Source of the DNA: Alphaproteobacteria bacterium
GTDB lineage: Bacteria > Pseudomonadota > Alphaproteobacteria > CAAGCB01 > CAG-977
Direction: 5' to 3'
Length of the DNA stretch: 64,000 nucleotides
Assembly: GCA_900768465.1 (NCBI GenBank)
Contig: CAAGCY010000021.1
Coordinates: 24,303 to 88,302 of the forward strand
The notes below the pieces were generated by a model. That model had not been told where the DNA came from, made no database searches, and worked only from the letters and a program-made list of their open reading frames with translations. Shown here piece after piece: positions 18,777-27,271 of this stretch (position 1 is the stretch's first letter; every line of letters starts with the position of its first letter). Made by a program: the position numbers and the translations under genes.

Positions 18777-18983
18777 TTATTCTTCGGGATAACCGACATA
18801 AACCCAACGGTTCCAAATCGCGTCCAAAACCAGTTCGTCGGGTTCGGAATCGTCCTGAAAATCGGGTAAAGATTTCACCAGACGAATCAATTCCTCCGGC
18901 TTCATATTCGTCAAAGACTGATCGGGATAAGTCTCGTTCAATGCGTCTGCAATTTCGCAATAATCTTTCCAACCGTATGACAT
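18777..18983 (-). CDS. iscX: IscX-like Fe-S cluster assembly protein
   Basis: The 68-residue acidic protein matches IscX (YfhJ): a WKDYCEIADAL start, the ALNETYPDQ segment, LPDFQDD in the middle and an AIWNRWV end. IscX binds IscS and ferrous iron and tunes iron-sulfur cluster assembly on IscU. It has a strong AAGGAG site. It normally sits at the end of an isc operon, but here it precedes the RNase J-type gene with no isc gene nearby. The assignment rests on length, acidity and motif spacing. Confidence 0.82.
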   Translation of the reverse strand: MSYGWKDYCEIADALNETYPDQSLTNMKPEELIRLVKSLPDFQDDSEPDELVLDAIWNRWVYVGYPEE

Positions 18984-19154
18984 CGACTTATTCTCCTTTT
19001 TAATCTTTGCGATTTGGTTCTCCCAAATCTGTTAAGAATATCTTACACCTGTCTTTTAAAATTTTGCAATCACTTTTTGAAAAATTTTTCAAAATTTTTG
19101 ACAAAAAGAAAAAAGCGGAGAAAACCGTCGGATTCCCGATATTTTATTAGAAAA

Positions 19155-19187
19155 CAAAGGGCTTGATTCGCGCCGTCAAGCCCTTGT
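19155..19187 (-). terminator. Intrinsic terminator of the 19227-26040 gene run
   Basis: The inverted repeat AAGGGCTTGA / TCAAGCCCTT lies about 40 bases after the stop at 19227 on the minus strand and is followed by TTTGTTTTC. Confidence 0.75.
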
Positions 19188-19226
19188 TTGAAAATTTTGT
19201 CAAAAATGTTTGCTGGAAAGCGACCG

Positions 19227-19979
19227 TTACTGCAACGGCGGAATGTTCAGCAAAGCGATGTATCCGGGCGGGATTCGCGTCGTCGCGTAACGGATGTTTG
19301 CGGTTTCGATTTGGAATTTCGGCATCTGCAGCATATCCGACGCGATTCCGAAAAAGTCGCGCGCTTCCATTTCCTTGCGCTGAGCGTTCATCACATAAAA
19401 CACGCATCCCTGCCCTTTTTGGGCGATACCGCAGCGGGGACGCCCTTTGGGAATTTCGACGTTCGTCACCACCCCCGGCAATTCGTCCGCGCCGCGCGAA
19501 TCCATTGTTCCGTAAAAAAATCCCAATCCCGCGCCGACCAGCGTGAACATCAGGAAAAACAGCAACATCATCGGCGTGCGGATAAACGCGGGCGGCAATC
19601 CCAAATCGGACGCGAAGTTTTTATCGTACGGGTTTTCGAATTCTTCTTCTTCCTGTTCGATTGTTACTTCGTCTTCCAAATCGTCGATAATTCCGTTTTC
19701 ATCCGGCTGAAGTTCTTCGGCTTCTTCGACTGCGGGGGGGATATCCTGTTCGACGGGAAGCTGAACAACGGGCGGCTGAGCCGCGGGCTGAGGCATCGGA
19801 TAGCCCATCGGACGCGGCGGCATTTTCATTCCCGCGGGCATCGGATAGCCCATCGGGCGCGGCGGCATTTTCATCCCCGCGGGCATTTTCATCGGCATCG
19901 GACGCGGCGGCGCTCCGTTTCCCGCGGGCGGGACTTGTCCGTAAGGCGGAACGGGCGGATGCGGATACTGATCGGACAT
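19227..19979 (-). CDS. Proline-rich, acidic single-pass membrane protein of the secretion-like locus
   Basis: The 250-residue protein has three parts. Residues 1-75 are Pro/Met-rich with near-exact repeats of AGMKMPPRPMGYPMP. Residues ~80-120 are strongly acidic (EDEVTIEQEEEEFENPYD). A single membrane helix follows (residues ~137-160, MMLLFFLMFTLVGAGLGFFYG). The remaining ~90 residues, probably periplasmic, contain two cysteines (RCGIAQKGQGC) that could form a disulfide. The cytosolic low-complexity head, single helix and periplasmic domain resemble the layout of VirB10/DotG-like or pilus-alignment proteins, but no homology could be established. It lies 12 bases after the secretin-like gene, so the two probably work together. 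Confidence 0.75.
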   Translation of the reverse strand: MSDQYPHPPVPPYGQVPPAGNGAPPRPMPMKMPAGMKMPPRPMGYPMPAGMKMPPRPMGYPMPQPAAQPPVVQLPVEQDIPPAVEEAEELQPDENGIIDDLEDEVTIEQEEEEFENPYDKNFASDLGLPPAFIRTPMMLLFFLMFTLVGAGLGFFYGTMDSRGADELPGVVTNVEIPKGRPRCGIAQKGQGCVFYVMNAQRKEMEARDFFGIASDMLQMPKFQIETANIRYATTRIPPGYIALLNIPPLQ

Positions 19980-19991
19980 GGCGTATTCCTT

Positions 19992-21227
19992 TTAAACGAT
20001 TTCTTTGACCAGCCGAATGATGTGCGGCGTCAAAACAACAACGGTTTCATAGCCTTTGAGCGAATCGGCAAAAGACGACGCCGGAATGCCTATCAGCAGG
20101 ATATTGTCGCCCAAAGTGCTTTTCGTCTTGAATGACGTTATTTCACCCTGCATCGAATCCAATGTCAAGACCGTTTTCATTCTGCGTTCGCCGTAAATTT
20201 CGGTTTGCGCCATCAAAGACAGCTGGGCTTCGGGCATCGACATATAGCCGCAGCGCCCGACGTCGAAACGCGCGCGCCATTTGTCGGCGGCGATAAACAT
20301 GCCTTCCGACACGACGGCGTACTGGGAACGCGCCGACAAAAATCTATTCAAGCTTTGAGCGTTGATTTTGTGGCTGGTGACCAGCGAACGCCCCAAAACG
20401 CCGTTGACGGTTACGCGAATCGTTCCCGCGCCGAATGTTTCAACCAAATCCTGCCAGTTGATTTCTTTGGCGGCGTTAATCGGCTTGACGCGCAAAACCT
20501 GCACATTGAACACAATCAGATTCGGTTCTTTGTCAAACAGTTCAATCAACTGTCTGACTTTGGATTCCGTCCCTTTGTCGCCCTTAAAGGAAATGGTGTT
20601 TTCCTCCCAGTTGACGGACAAATCATGCATGCCCGCGCCGCGCAGGGAATCCAGCACGGCAATCATGACTTCGCGGCGTTCGGGAACGGACAGCACCCAG
20701 TTGACTTCGCGGCTGACGTACAGCGTTTTTTGCTTGGCGTCGTAGCGATAGTACACATCCGCGGCGGACGCAATCATTTCCATAACGTCGGACAATTCGC
20801 CCGTAATGTTTTCCGCCGCCAGTTCGGGGAACGGACCGTCAACGCCGATGACCTTGATTTTCGCGCCGCTCAGCAGCTTGTAGAACACTTTTTCCGCCGT
20901 CTGTCCGTCAAAAGAAAAGCCTTTGACTTCAAACAGGGGCAAATTATCGCCTTGTTCCGCGCGGGTCAGCTTGAACGCCTCCTGTCTGAACGGAACGACG
21001 GTCATGATATTTTTCTGCGTTTCCTCAATCGTACAGCGCAACGGCGTTTCCAAGCTTATCATCTGCGCGGCGCGAGTCGTTTTCGGTTCGGACGGCAAAT
21101 CGGTCGGACGCACCAGATTGACCAAAGGGCGTCCCGCACGGATATTTTGATTTTGGCATCCGGTCAAACAGAACAAAACGGCGGATGCCGCGAAAAAAGC
21201 TGTTGAACGAAACAAAGAGCGGAGCAT
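19992..21227 (-). CDS. Secretin-like outer-membrane lipoprotein (PilN/type IVb pilus or secretion type)
   Basis: The 411-residue protein begins at 21227 after AAGGAAAAG; the frame is open upstream but overlaps the previous gene in another frame. It has a lipobox LTGC near residue 20, small N-domain-like repeats in the middle (AEKVFYKLLSGAKIKVIGV; VMEMIASAADVYYRYD), and a C-terminal beta-rich region ending GYETVVVLTPHIIRLV, the hallmark end of secretin domains. PilN/BfpB-type secretins are lipoproteins that form outer-membrane rings for type IVb pili and related secretion systems. The secretin domain is shorter and more divergent than usual. Context: the membrane protein at 19227 and the VirB6/VirD4-like genes beyond. 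Confidence 0.78.
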   Translation of the reverse strand: MLRSLFRSTAFFAASAVLFCLTGCQNQNIRAGRPLVNLVRPTDLPSEPKTTRAAQMISLETPLRCTIEETQKNIMTVVPFRQEAFKLTRAEQGDNLPLFEVKGFSFDGQTAEKVFYKLLSGAKIKVIGVDGPFPELAAENITGELSDVMEMIASAADVYYRYDAKQKTLYVSREVNWVLSVPERREVMIAVLDSLRGAGMHDLSVNWEENTISFKGDKGTESKVRQLIELFDKEPNLIVFNVQVLRVKPINAAKEINWQDLVETFGAGTIRVTVNGVLGRSLVTSHKINAQSLNRFLSARSQYAVVSEGMFIAADKWRARFDVGRCGYMSMPEAQLSLMAQTEIYGERRMKTVLTLDSMQGEITSFKTKSTLGDNILLIGIPASSFADSLKGYETVVVLTPHIIRLVKEIV

Positions 21228-21237
21228 TTTCTTTTCC

Positions 21238-22140
21238 TTAAACATTCGATTCGCCCGCGGCGGGCTGTGCAGGCTCTGCGGGCTGTTCATCGGGCGCGAC
21301 AAAGCCGTCGGGCGCGGGACCGATATCGCCTTCGGGTTCGGAGTTGTCCGCCAAAGATCCCAAACGGTTTTTGACTTCGTCCAGCGATTCTTCTTCTTCG
21401 GACAGCATTTCGGGCGGAGCGTTGTCTTCGAATTCTTTTTTGAACTCTGCCAGCAGCTTGCGCAAAGCGGCGTCCCCGCCTTTGTAGCGGTCGCGCACGA
21501 TGGCGGCATAAGGCGGCGTCAGAATTTCCATGCCGAACGTTAAAATTTCGTCCAGCAAATCCAGAATGTAGCCGAAATAAGGATACTGCGACAATTCCAG
21601 CCCGCCCAGATGGACGCACCGCGCGCTGGTGCGGGAAATCGTCTGGTCATAGTAGGTTTTCAGCCGCATAAAGTGGTCGAAGTTCCACAACTGGTCGATT
21701 GTCAGTCCGTACGGATTTGTCGATCCGTCCGCGGCTACAACGGGCTGATTGGCTTCGGCATCGCCGATTTTTTTAACCAGACGCGCCAGCAAATCCGCCC
21801 CCGCTTTGCCGAAAACGGCAAGCCATTTTTGCATTTCGGGCAGATGTTCTTTGGCTTTGGCAACGTCAATCGGACGACGGGGGTCGGCCAAACGGGACGC
21901 TTCCGTCCACATCATCCCCGCCTTTTCGTATCTGAGCGCGCGATCCAGATTCGTTTTGACTTTGGCTTGATTGCTTTCGGGGCAATCCTGAACAATCGTC
22001 GGCAGTTTGGCGCGCCAATCCGCGCCCCACACGGATTCCGCCAGCGAACGGACGCGACCCAGCCCCTCTTGCGTATCCTGATACGCCAAAAGGGCTTCGT
22101 ACAATGAAGAAAGCGCCGCCGGAATTTCTTTGTCAGCCAT
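21238..22140 (-). CDS. Unrecognised protein of the secretion-like locus
   Basis: The 300-residue cytosolic protein has no signal peptide. It is predicted mostly helical to about residue 240, then an acidic, Pro/Glu-rich tail (EEEESLDEVKNRL; PAPDGFVAPDEQPAEPAQPA). No motif is recognised. It ends 10 bases before the secretin-like gene and begins 69 bases after the large repeat protein, so it is probably cotranscribed with both. The acidic tail resembles those on other proteins of this locus (the repeat protein, the coupling ATPase), a shared style rather than proof of shared function. Confidence 0.75.
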   Translation of the reverse strand: MADKEIPAALSSLYEALLAYQDTQEGLGRVRSLAESVWGADWRAKLPTIVQDCPESNQAKVKTNLDRALRYEKAGMMWTEASRLADPRRPIDVAKAKEHLPEMQKWLAVFGKAGADLLARLVKKIGDAEANQPVVAADGSTNPYGLTIDQLWNFDHFMRLKTYYDQTISRTSARCVHLGGLELSQYPYFGYILDLLDEILTFGMEILTPPYAAIVRDRYKGGDAALRKLLAEFKKEFEDNAPPEMLSEEEESLDEVKNRLGSLADNSEPEGDIGPAPDGFVAPDEQPAEPAQPAAGESNV

Positions 22141-22209
22141 TGTCTTTGTCCGATTCCAATCCTTTGTTTAATTTATATTATGTTTCGACACCAAAAAGCA
22201 AACATTTCC

Positions 22210-25200
22210 TTACCGAAGATACGGATCATCCGCGTCGGCGGACACGGACACGACGACGTGATCGGGCGGAACGGGCGATTTGAACGCATGGGGAGCCGCG
22301 TTAAAAACAGGCAAAGCCGCGGCGGACGTTCTTAAAATCCGTTTCAGCGGAGCGGCGTCATCCAGCCGCAACAGCATCGCCACGTCCAGCGGCGAATTGA
22401 CGGGCGGTTCGGGAACGGGAGGCGGCGCGGGACTGTATACAACGGGAACGGCATCTTCCTCTGCCGGCAAAGGCGGCTCGTCTTCCGCGAGAAGCGGCGG
22501 TTCATTCTCCTCATCGGGAAGCGGCGGTTCATCCTCTGCGGGAAGCGGAAGCTCCTCCTCTGCGGGAAGGGGCGGTTCGTCTTCCGCAATCGAATTCCCG
22601 GCTTCGGGTTTGTCAAGGGGGGCGTAAAAGTCTTCCTGTATAACGGGCGGCTCGTCTTCCGTTTCGACGGAATCGGACAAACTGTCTTCAATAACCGCGG
22701 GTTCGGATTCGTTTTCCTCCTCCATGGAAAACGGCGGTATTTCCTGAGCTGTCGACGCGTCGTCTTCAACGGGCGGGGGCAAAACGGGTTCGTCTTCCGC
22801 GGGGGCTTCCAATTCCGGCGGTTCTTCGACAAAAGCGGGAGCGTCGACGGCTTGATCTTCGGTGCCGTTTTCTTCCTCCGAAGTTTGCGGCGTTTCCTCA
22901 GCCGTTTGGTCGCCCAGCATTTCGCCGACGTCCGCCAGCATGGAATCGATGTCATCCATGGAAATCGAATCGTCGGGCACGTCAACCTGCGGTTCTTTGT
23001 ACAGCGGATTGCCGCTTTCATCCACATAATAGGGATTGCCGTTTTCATCCATATAGTACGGATTGCCGTTTTCGTCGACGTAATACGGAGTCCCCGTCGA
23101 ATCCAAATAGTACGCAATGCCGTCTTCGGTCATATAGTAAGGAATACCGCCCGCATCCACATAATAAGGAACGCCGTTTTCATCCAGATAGTACGGTGTG
23201 CCGTTCGCATCCAGATAATAAGCCGCTCCGTTTTCGTCCAGATAGTACGGCGTGCCGTTCGCATCCAGATAGTAAGCCGCGCCGTTTTCGTCCAGATAGT
23301 ACGCATTGCCGTTTTCATCGGTATAGTACGGCGTTTGCGACGTCGGCGGATAAGCGGGTTCGAAATACACGCCCGCGCCGTTTTCATCGACATAATACGG
23401 ATTGCCGTTTTCATCCAAATAATAAGCCGTTCCGTTCGCGTCAATGTAATAAATCGCGCCGTTTTCATCCTGATAAGCGGAATTGGGATCGTAATAAACC
23501 TGATTGCCGTTTTCATCCGTGTAAGAATACGCCCCGTAATTTCCGGCGGCGACATAGCCGTACAAATCGGGATTATCCGTCTGTTCCGTCGGATAAGCAT
23601 ACGTTGCGGCTTCGGATTCCTGCACATTGTAAGCAGGCGGCGCGGCATCGTATTCCTCGGCGGCGGGCGGAGGCGGTTCGGCGTATCCGTATCCCCAGCT
23701 GTCATCGGCGTCGGATTCGTCAGGGGCGGATTTGTTTGACAAGGAAGCATACGCCTTTTCCAACCCTGCCGTAAACGCCGACAAATCCATCTTGGGAATG
23801 TGCCATTTCCGTTTTTTTTCTTTTTCTTCGGTCGGAGAAGGCGCTTTTTTCTCTTCTTTGGCGACGGGCGCGGGAGCATCCGTCGCGTTTTCAATCGCCC
23901 CGCGCACAACCTCCAGCGTCGTTTTTTTCTTGGACAACGCTTCCGCCAAAGCTTCCGTTTGCGACATCTGCTTTTGACTGATGATATCGATTGTTTCGGA
24001 CAAATTGGCGTTTTGCTTCTGCGCCACGGCTTCGGCGACGACACGCGCCTGACTTGCCAGCGCTTCCTGCTGAACGGCGGACTGCACTTCCGCCACCGCG
24101 CGCGCCTGTTCGGTAAGCACTTCCTTTTGAACCGCGGATTGAGCTTCCGCCACAATGCGGGCTTGGCTTGCCAAAGCTTCCTGTTGAACGGCGGATTGTT
24201 TTTCCGCCATCGCTTCGGCAACCACGCGGGCTTGCTGCGCCAAAGCCTCCTGCTGAACCGAAGATTGCTTTTCCGCCATCGCTTCGGCAACCACGCGGGC
24301 TTGGCTTGCCAAAGCTTCCTGCTGAACCGAAGATTGCTTTTCCGCCACGGCTTCCGCAACGACGCGGGCTTGCTGCGCCAAAGCTTCCTGCTGGACGGCT
24401 GACTGCGCTTCCGCCACAACGCGCGCCTGTTCGGCAAGCGCTTCTTTGTTCGTTTCGGCAAGCGCTTCCGCCATGGCGCGGGCTTGATCCGCGAAAACTT
24501 TGGACTGCGTTTCGTTGTGCGCGCTGTTGATTGCGCGGGCAATCGCCGTCGCTTGCGCCGCGACGGTTTCCTTTTGCGTTTCCTTTTGCGCGTTGAACAT
24601 TGCTTCCGCAACGATTTTCGCCTGATTTTCCAGCGTTTCCTTGCGAACGGATCTTTGCGATTCGGTCAAGGCGTCCGTAATGGCTTTGGTTTGCTTGGTA
24701 AACGCTTCCGCCATCAAAGTCGCTTGAAATCTTTGCGATTCCTCTTGACGGTGAATCAGTTCGCTCATCGTTTCGGACAGCAGAGCCGTTTGCGTTTTGG
24801 AAATGATTTCGGCAATCATTTTCGCCTGTTCCGCGGAATCCACGCCCATTCCCATGGAAGGCGCGCCGAACATCGGCATCGGCGTCCCCTTTGCCGTCGA
24901 TTCCAAAATCGCCTTTTTCTGCGCGTCCAACAGCTCTTTTTGCGATTTCAGCAGTTCTTTTTGCGCCTCGCGCTGAGCTTCCGCCATCGCTTCCGCCTGC
25001 TGTTTCAGCAATTCGTTGGTCTGAATACCCGCCTGCGCCGAATTTGAATTTTCAATAACGATTTGAGGACCGCCGCCCCCGCCGCCGCTTTTCTGCACCG
25101 CCGCAAACAAAGCCGTCAGCGTTTCATTGGCGTTTTTCTGCGATTCCGACAGCGCTTTGGCGATAATCGCCCCCTGAACTTCGGCGGCATTTTGCTGCGA

Positions 25201-26040
25201 CTTGGAAAAAGCCTCCGCCATGGCGCGCGCGGTCATTTCCTGACTTTGGGAAAAGATTTTCGCCATCGTTTCGGACTGCATTTTCGCCTGCACTTCGGCT
25301 GATTTTGTCTGTGCTTCGGTAATCGCGGTTACCAGCGCCTGCATCCCGTCCGCACCGCCGCTCGAAAAATCAAACGCGACGGGAACCTGCGCGACGGGAG
25401 CCGCAGCTCCCGCTTCCATCTGCTGATACTGCGCGCGCATAATGCTTTGAACGTTTCCCTGATCGCTTTCCCCCGTTTGAACGCTTTCATTGATTTTTTC
25501 GGCGTAAGTCGTATAGTCTTCCTTGGCTTTTTTCAGGGATTGAGCCAATCCTTCGATTTCGCCCTTGCGGCTGGGGTCCTGCCTTGCTTCCGCCAGCGTC
25601 CGCGCCAGCATTTCCATGTTTTTGCGCGATTCATCCTGCGCCTGCTGCATGGCTTGCAGCTGGTTTTGAGTCATTTTTTCCTGCGCGGAAGTCAATGCGT
25701 CGGCAATGGCTTTTGCTTTGGCTTTTTCTTCGCGCGAAACAAAAACGTCTTCCTCATCGTCGTGGTGGAAATCTTCGCCGTAAGTTTCGGTCTCCAGATA
25801 TTCCAAGTAATTGCGAACATCGCGCCCGCCCGGAATGTCCGTCAGCGTTACACGCGTATCGGAATCGACCGCCAGCAAAGTTTCGTTATACCGCTTGACC
25901 AAATCTTCGCGCAAGACATGCAGCTGGCGATACACGTTGACCAGCCGTTGAGCCTTGACATAGGAATCCTCTTCCCCGTCGTTTTGCTGACCGGGAAACT
26001 TCGGTTTCCATTTCTTTTGCTCTTTTTTCGGCGGGCTCAT
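22210..26040 (-). CDS. Giant repeat protein: coiled-coil core, YYLDENG nonapeptide repeats, acidic tail
   Basis: The 1276-residue product has no signal peptide or membrane helix. Residues ~100-720 are predicted coiled coil, very rich in Ala, Gln and Glu, with recurring (S/K)QxxxAEA units; residues ~530-680 hold close tandem copies of a unit like EALASQARVVAEAMAEKQ. Residues ~840-1015 are about 15 tandem nine-residue repeats YY(L/V)DENGxP. Then comes a Glu/Asp/Pro tail with EDEPPLPAE repeats to ~1195 and a C-terminus of about 80 residues. The nonapeptides look superficially like choline/glucan-binding repeats (YYxDENG) but lack the flanking GW. GGAG precedes the ATG. It could be a filament-forming scaffold or a translocated protein; no function is assigned. 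Confidence 0.85.
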   Translation of the reverse strand: MSPPKKEQKKWKPKFPGQQNDGEEDSYVKAQRLVNVYRQLHVLREDLVKRYNETLLAVDSDTRVTLTDIPGGRDVRNYLEYLETETYGEDFHHDDEEDVFVSREEKAKAKAIADALTSAQEKMTQNQLQAMQQAQDESRKNMEMLARTLAEARQDPSRKGEIEGLAQSLKKAKEDYTTYAEKINESVQTGESDQGNVQSIMRAQYQQMEAGAAAPVAQVPVAFDFSSGGADGMQALVTAITEAQTKSAEVQAKMQSETMAKIFSQSQEMTARAMAEAFSKSQQNAAEVQGAIIAKALSESQKNANETLTALFAAVQKSGGGGGGPQIVIENSNSAQAGIQTNELLKQQAEAMAEAQREAQKELLKSQKELLDAQKKAILESTAKGTPMPMFGAPSMGMGVDSAEQAKMIAEIISKTQTALLSETMSELIHRQEESQRFQATLMAEAFTKQTKAITDALTESQRSVRKETLENQAKIVAEAMFNAQKETQKETVAAQATAIARAINSAHNETQSKVFADQARAMAEALAETNKEALAEQARVVAEAQSAVQQEALAQQARVVAEAVAEKQSSVQQEALASQARVVAEAMAEKQSSVQQEALAQQARVVAEAMAEKQSAVQQEALASQARIVAEAQSAVQKEVLTEQARAVAEVQSAVQQEALASQARVVAEAVAQKQNANLSETIDIISQKQMSQTEALAEALSKKKTTLEVVRGAIENATDAPAPVAKEEKKAPSPTEEKEKKRKWHIPKMDLSAFTAGLEKAYASLSNKSAPDESDADDSWGYGYAEPPPPAAEEYDAAPPAYNVQESEAATYAYPTEQTDNPDLYGYVAAGNYGAYSYTDENGNQVYYDPNSAYQDENGAIYYIDANGTAYYLDENGNPYYVDENGAGVYFEPAYPPTSQTPYYTDENGNAYYLDENGAAYYLDANGTPYYLDENGAAYYLDANGTPYYLDENGVPYYVDAGGIPYYMTEDGIAYYLDSTGTPYYVDENGNPYYMDENGNPYYVDESGNPLYKEPQVDVPDDSISMDDIDSMLADVGEMLGDQTAEETPQTSEEENGTEDQAVDAPAFVEEPPELEAPAEDEPVLPPPVEDDASTAQEIPPFSMEEENESEPAVIEDSLSDSVETEDEPPVIQEDFYAPLDKPEAGNSIAEDEPPLPAEEELPLPAEDEPPLPDEENEPPLLAEDEPPLPAEEDAVPVVYSPAPPPVPEPPVNSPLDVAMLLRLDDAAPLKRILRTSAAALPVFNAAPHAFKSPVPPDHVVVSVSADADDPYLR
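23000..23530 (-). repeat. Tandem 27-bp repeats encoding YYLDENGxP nonapeptides
   Basis: About 15 in-frame units of 27 bases encode Y-Y-(L/V/M/I)-D-(E/A)-N-G-x-(P/A), with one break of a few residues near 23340. Several units are almost identical in DNA, suggesting recent expansion by slippage or unequal recombination. Confidence 0.9.
24020..24440 (-). repeat. Tandem repeats encoding QARVVAEA coiled-coil units
   Basis: Seven or so imperfect units encode QQEALASQARVVAEA with optional MAEKQSS insertions, giving alternating unit lengths of about 16 and 23 residues. The DNA similarity between units is high. Confidence 0.85.
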
Positions 26041-26102
26041 TCTGACTCCAAACGGAAAACACTTTGTTTTCGGCGAAACAAAGTTAAACTTGATTGTATA
26101 CT

Positions 26103-26147
26103 AAAACGCCGCAGATTAACATATCTTTAATCCGCGGCGTTTTTTAT
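26103..26147 (-). terminator. Terminator of the double-HTH regulator gene
   Basis: Inverted repeat AAAACGCCGC / GCGGCGTTTT with an inner ATTAA/TTAAT arm. The A and T runs on both flanks could also insulate the repeat-protein gene. Confidence 0.75.
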
Positions 26148-26159
26148 CAAAGCTTGCTT

Positions 26160-27152
26160 TTACGGCAAAATAATCTGGACAACCCGATGCAGAGCGGCGA
26201 TTTGATCCTCGGGGATTTCGATTTTTTCCTCGGGGTTCCATAAAACGCCGAACAGTTTGCCGTCAATGTCTTCGCGAATGCTGATAATGCGCGCGTCCGT
26301 TTCATTAACGTACATCAGCGCCAAATCGCCCAAGCCGACCATTTTCGTCGGATCGACGACCAGCACGGAACGCGTCGGCAGCAAATTGCCCAAACGGCGC
26401 GTACACAGCGAAACCGCATAAGCGGACAAGCCGTTGACCATGCTCGCCAAACACGAAACCGTCCCCAAAGACGTCTGGCGATCGACCGCCACCATTCCGC
26501 CTTCGGCAGGCTGACCGTACACGGACAGAACAACGTCCTGCCGTTCGGCTTTTGCGCCCGCTTTGGATACGGGCAAATCGGGGTATCCCGACTTGCCACC
26601 CGACACGGCGCGATAACGCGCATCGTTGCGCTGAATGAATTCGTCCAAAGCGCCCGCTTTGTCCAAATCGTAAATCTGTTTTTGCAGTTCTTCGTTCGTA
26701 TACCCCAAAGCGCGCGCAATGCGGGAAATTTCATCCTCGGAAACTTCACGCTGCCCCATTTCGATACGGTGGTAAACGGACAAAGTCAGCTCCGCCCCGT
26801 CGGCGACATCCGCCAGCGTCAGGTTTTTCTGACCGCGGATATAGCGCAATCCCGCACCCAGCATTTTCAAGCCGCTGCGTTCATTGACACGGTTGCGGCG
26901 TTCCTGTTCGCGACGCCACGCCTGAACGACATCGGGCTGGGAACTGGCTTCGTTGACAAAGATATCTTGCAGCGGGCAGTCCAAAAATTCGGCAATTCGA
27001 ACCAGCTGTTCCTGATCAATGCGGCGATATCCTTTTTCGATTTTGCTGACGGCGGACAGACTGACCCCCAAAAAATCAGCCAATTCCTGCATTGAGCGTC
27101 CGCGCACACGGCGGTACATGCGAATCTGATTGGGAAAGATAATCTCTTCCAT
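26160..27152 (-). CDS. Transcription regulator with two XRE-type HTH domains and an S24-like C-terminus
   Basis: The 330-residue protein has one helix-turn-helix at residues ~8-62 (MQELADFLGVSLSAVSKIEKGYR) and a second at ~97-150 (LTLADVADGAELTLSVYHRIEMGQ). The C-terminal ~130 residues resemble a LexA/CI-type S24 fold (AYAVSLCTRR...VLVVDPTKMVGLGDLALMY), but the GxSM segment carrying the catalytic serine is replaced by CTRRLG, so self-cleavage is unlikely. The start has AAGGAA upstream. It sits between the repeat-protein gene and the VirB6-like genes and is a natural candidate to control the locus; targets are unknown. Confidence 0.88.
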   Translation of the reverse strand: MEEIIFPNQIRMYRRVRGRSMQELADFLGVSLSAVSKIEKGYRRIDQEQLVRIAEFLDCPLQDIFVNEASSQPDVVQAWRREQERRNRVNERSGLKMLGAGLRYIRGQKNLTLADVADGAELTLSVYHRIEMGQREVSEDEISRIARALGYTNEELQKQIYDLDKAGALDEFIQRNDARYRAVSGGKSGYPDLPVSKAGAKAERQDVVLSVYGQPAEGGMVAVDRQTSLGTVSCLASMVNGLSAYAVSLCTRRLGNLLPTRSVLVVDPTKMVGLGDLALMYVNETDARIISIREDIDGKLFGVLWNPEEKIEIPEDQIAALHRVVQIILP

Positions 27153-27238
27153 ACGTTAAGTTCCTTACGTTGAGCGCATCCAAAACGACACGGATGAACA
27201 GTTATACCGTTTTTTGCCTGAAAATTCAAACACAAAAA

Positions 27239-27268
27239 TCAAGCCCCGTTTCAAAAGCGGGGCTTGAG
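27239..27268 (-). terminator. Intrinsic terminator of the VirB6-like gene run
   Basis: Inverted repeat TCAAGCCCCG / CGGGGCTTGA directly after the stop at 27272 on the minus strand, followed by TTTTTGTGTTT. Confidence 0.85.
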
Positions 27269-27271
27269 TCT

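Noticed and set aside
17067..18869. 600-codon plus-strand frame opposite the RNase J-type gene
   Set aside because: It is antisense to a gene with clear catalytic motifs. It is His/Arg/Phe-rich, as expected of an antisense frame in this codon usage.
22995..23535. Direct repeats suspected to be a CRISPR array
   Set aside because: The 27-base units are in frame, contiguous without spacers and encode a regular nonapeptide.
22280..25898. Long open frames opposite the repeat gene, for example about 22852-23739 and 23130-24611
   Set aside because: They are antisense or out-of-frame shadows of repetitive coding DNA, with low-complexity Arg/Lys/Ile-rich products and no ribosome-binding sites.
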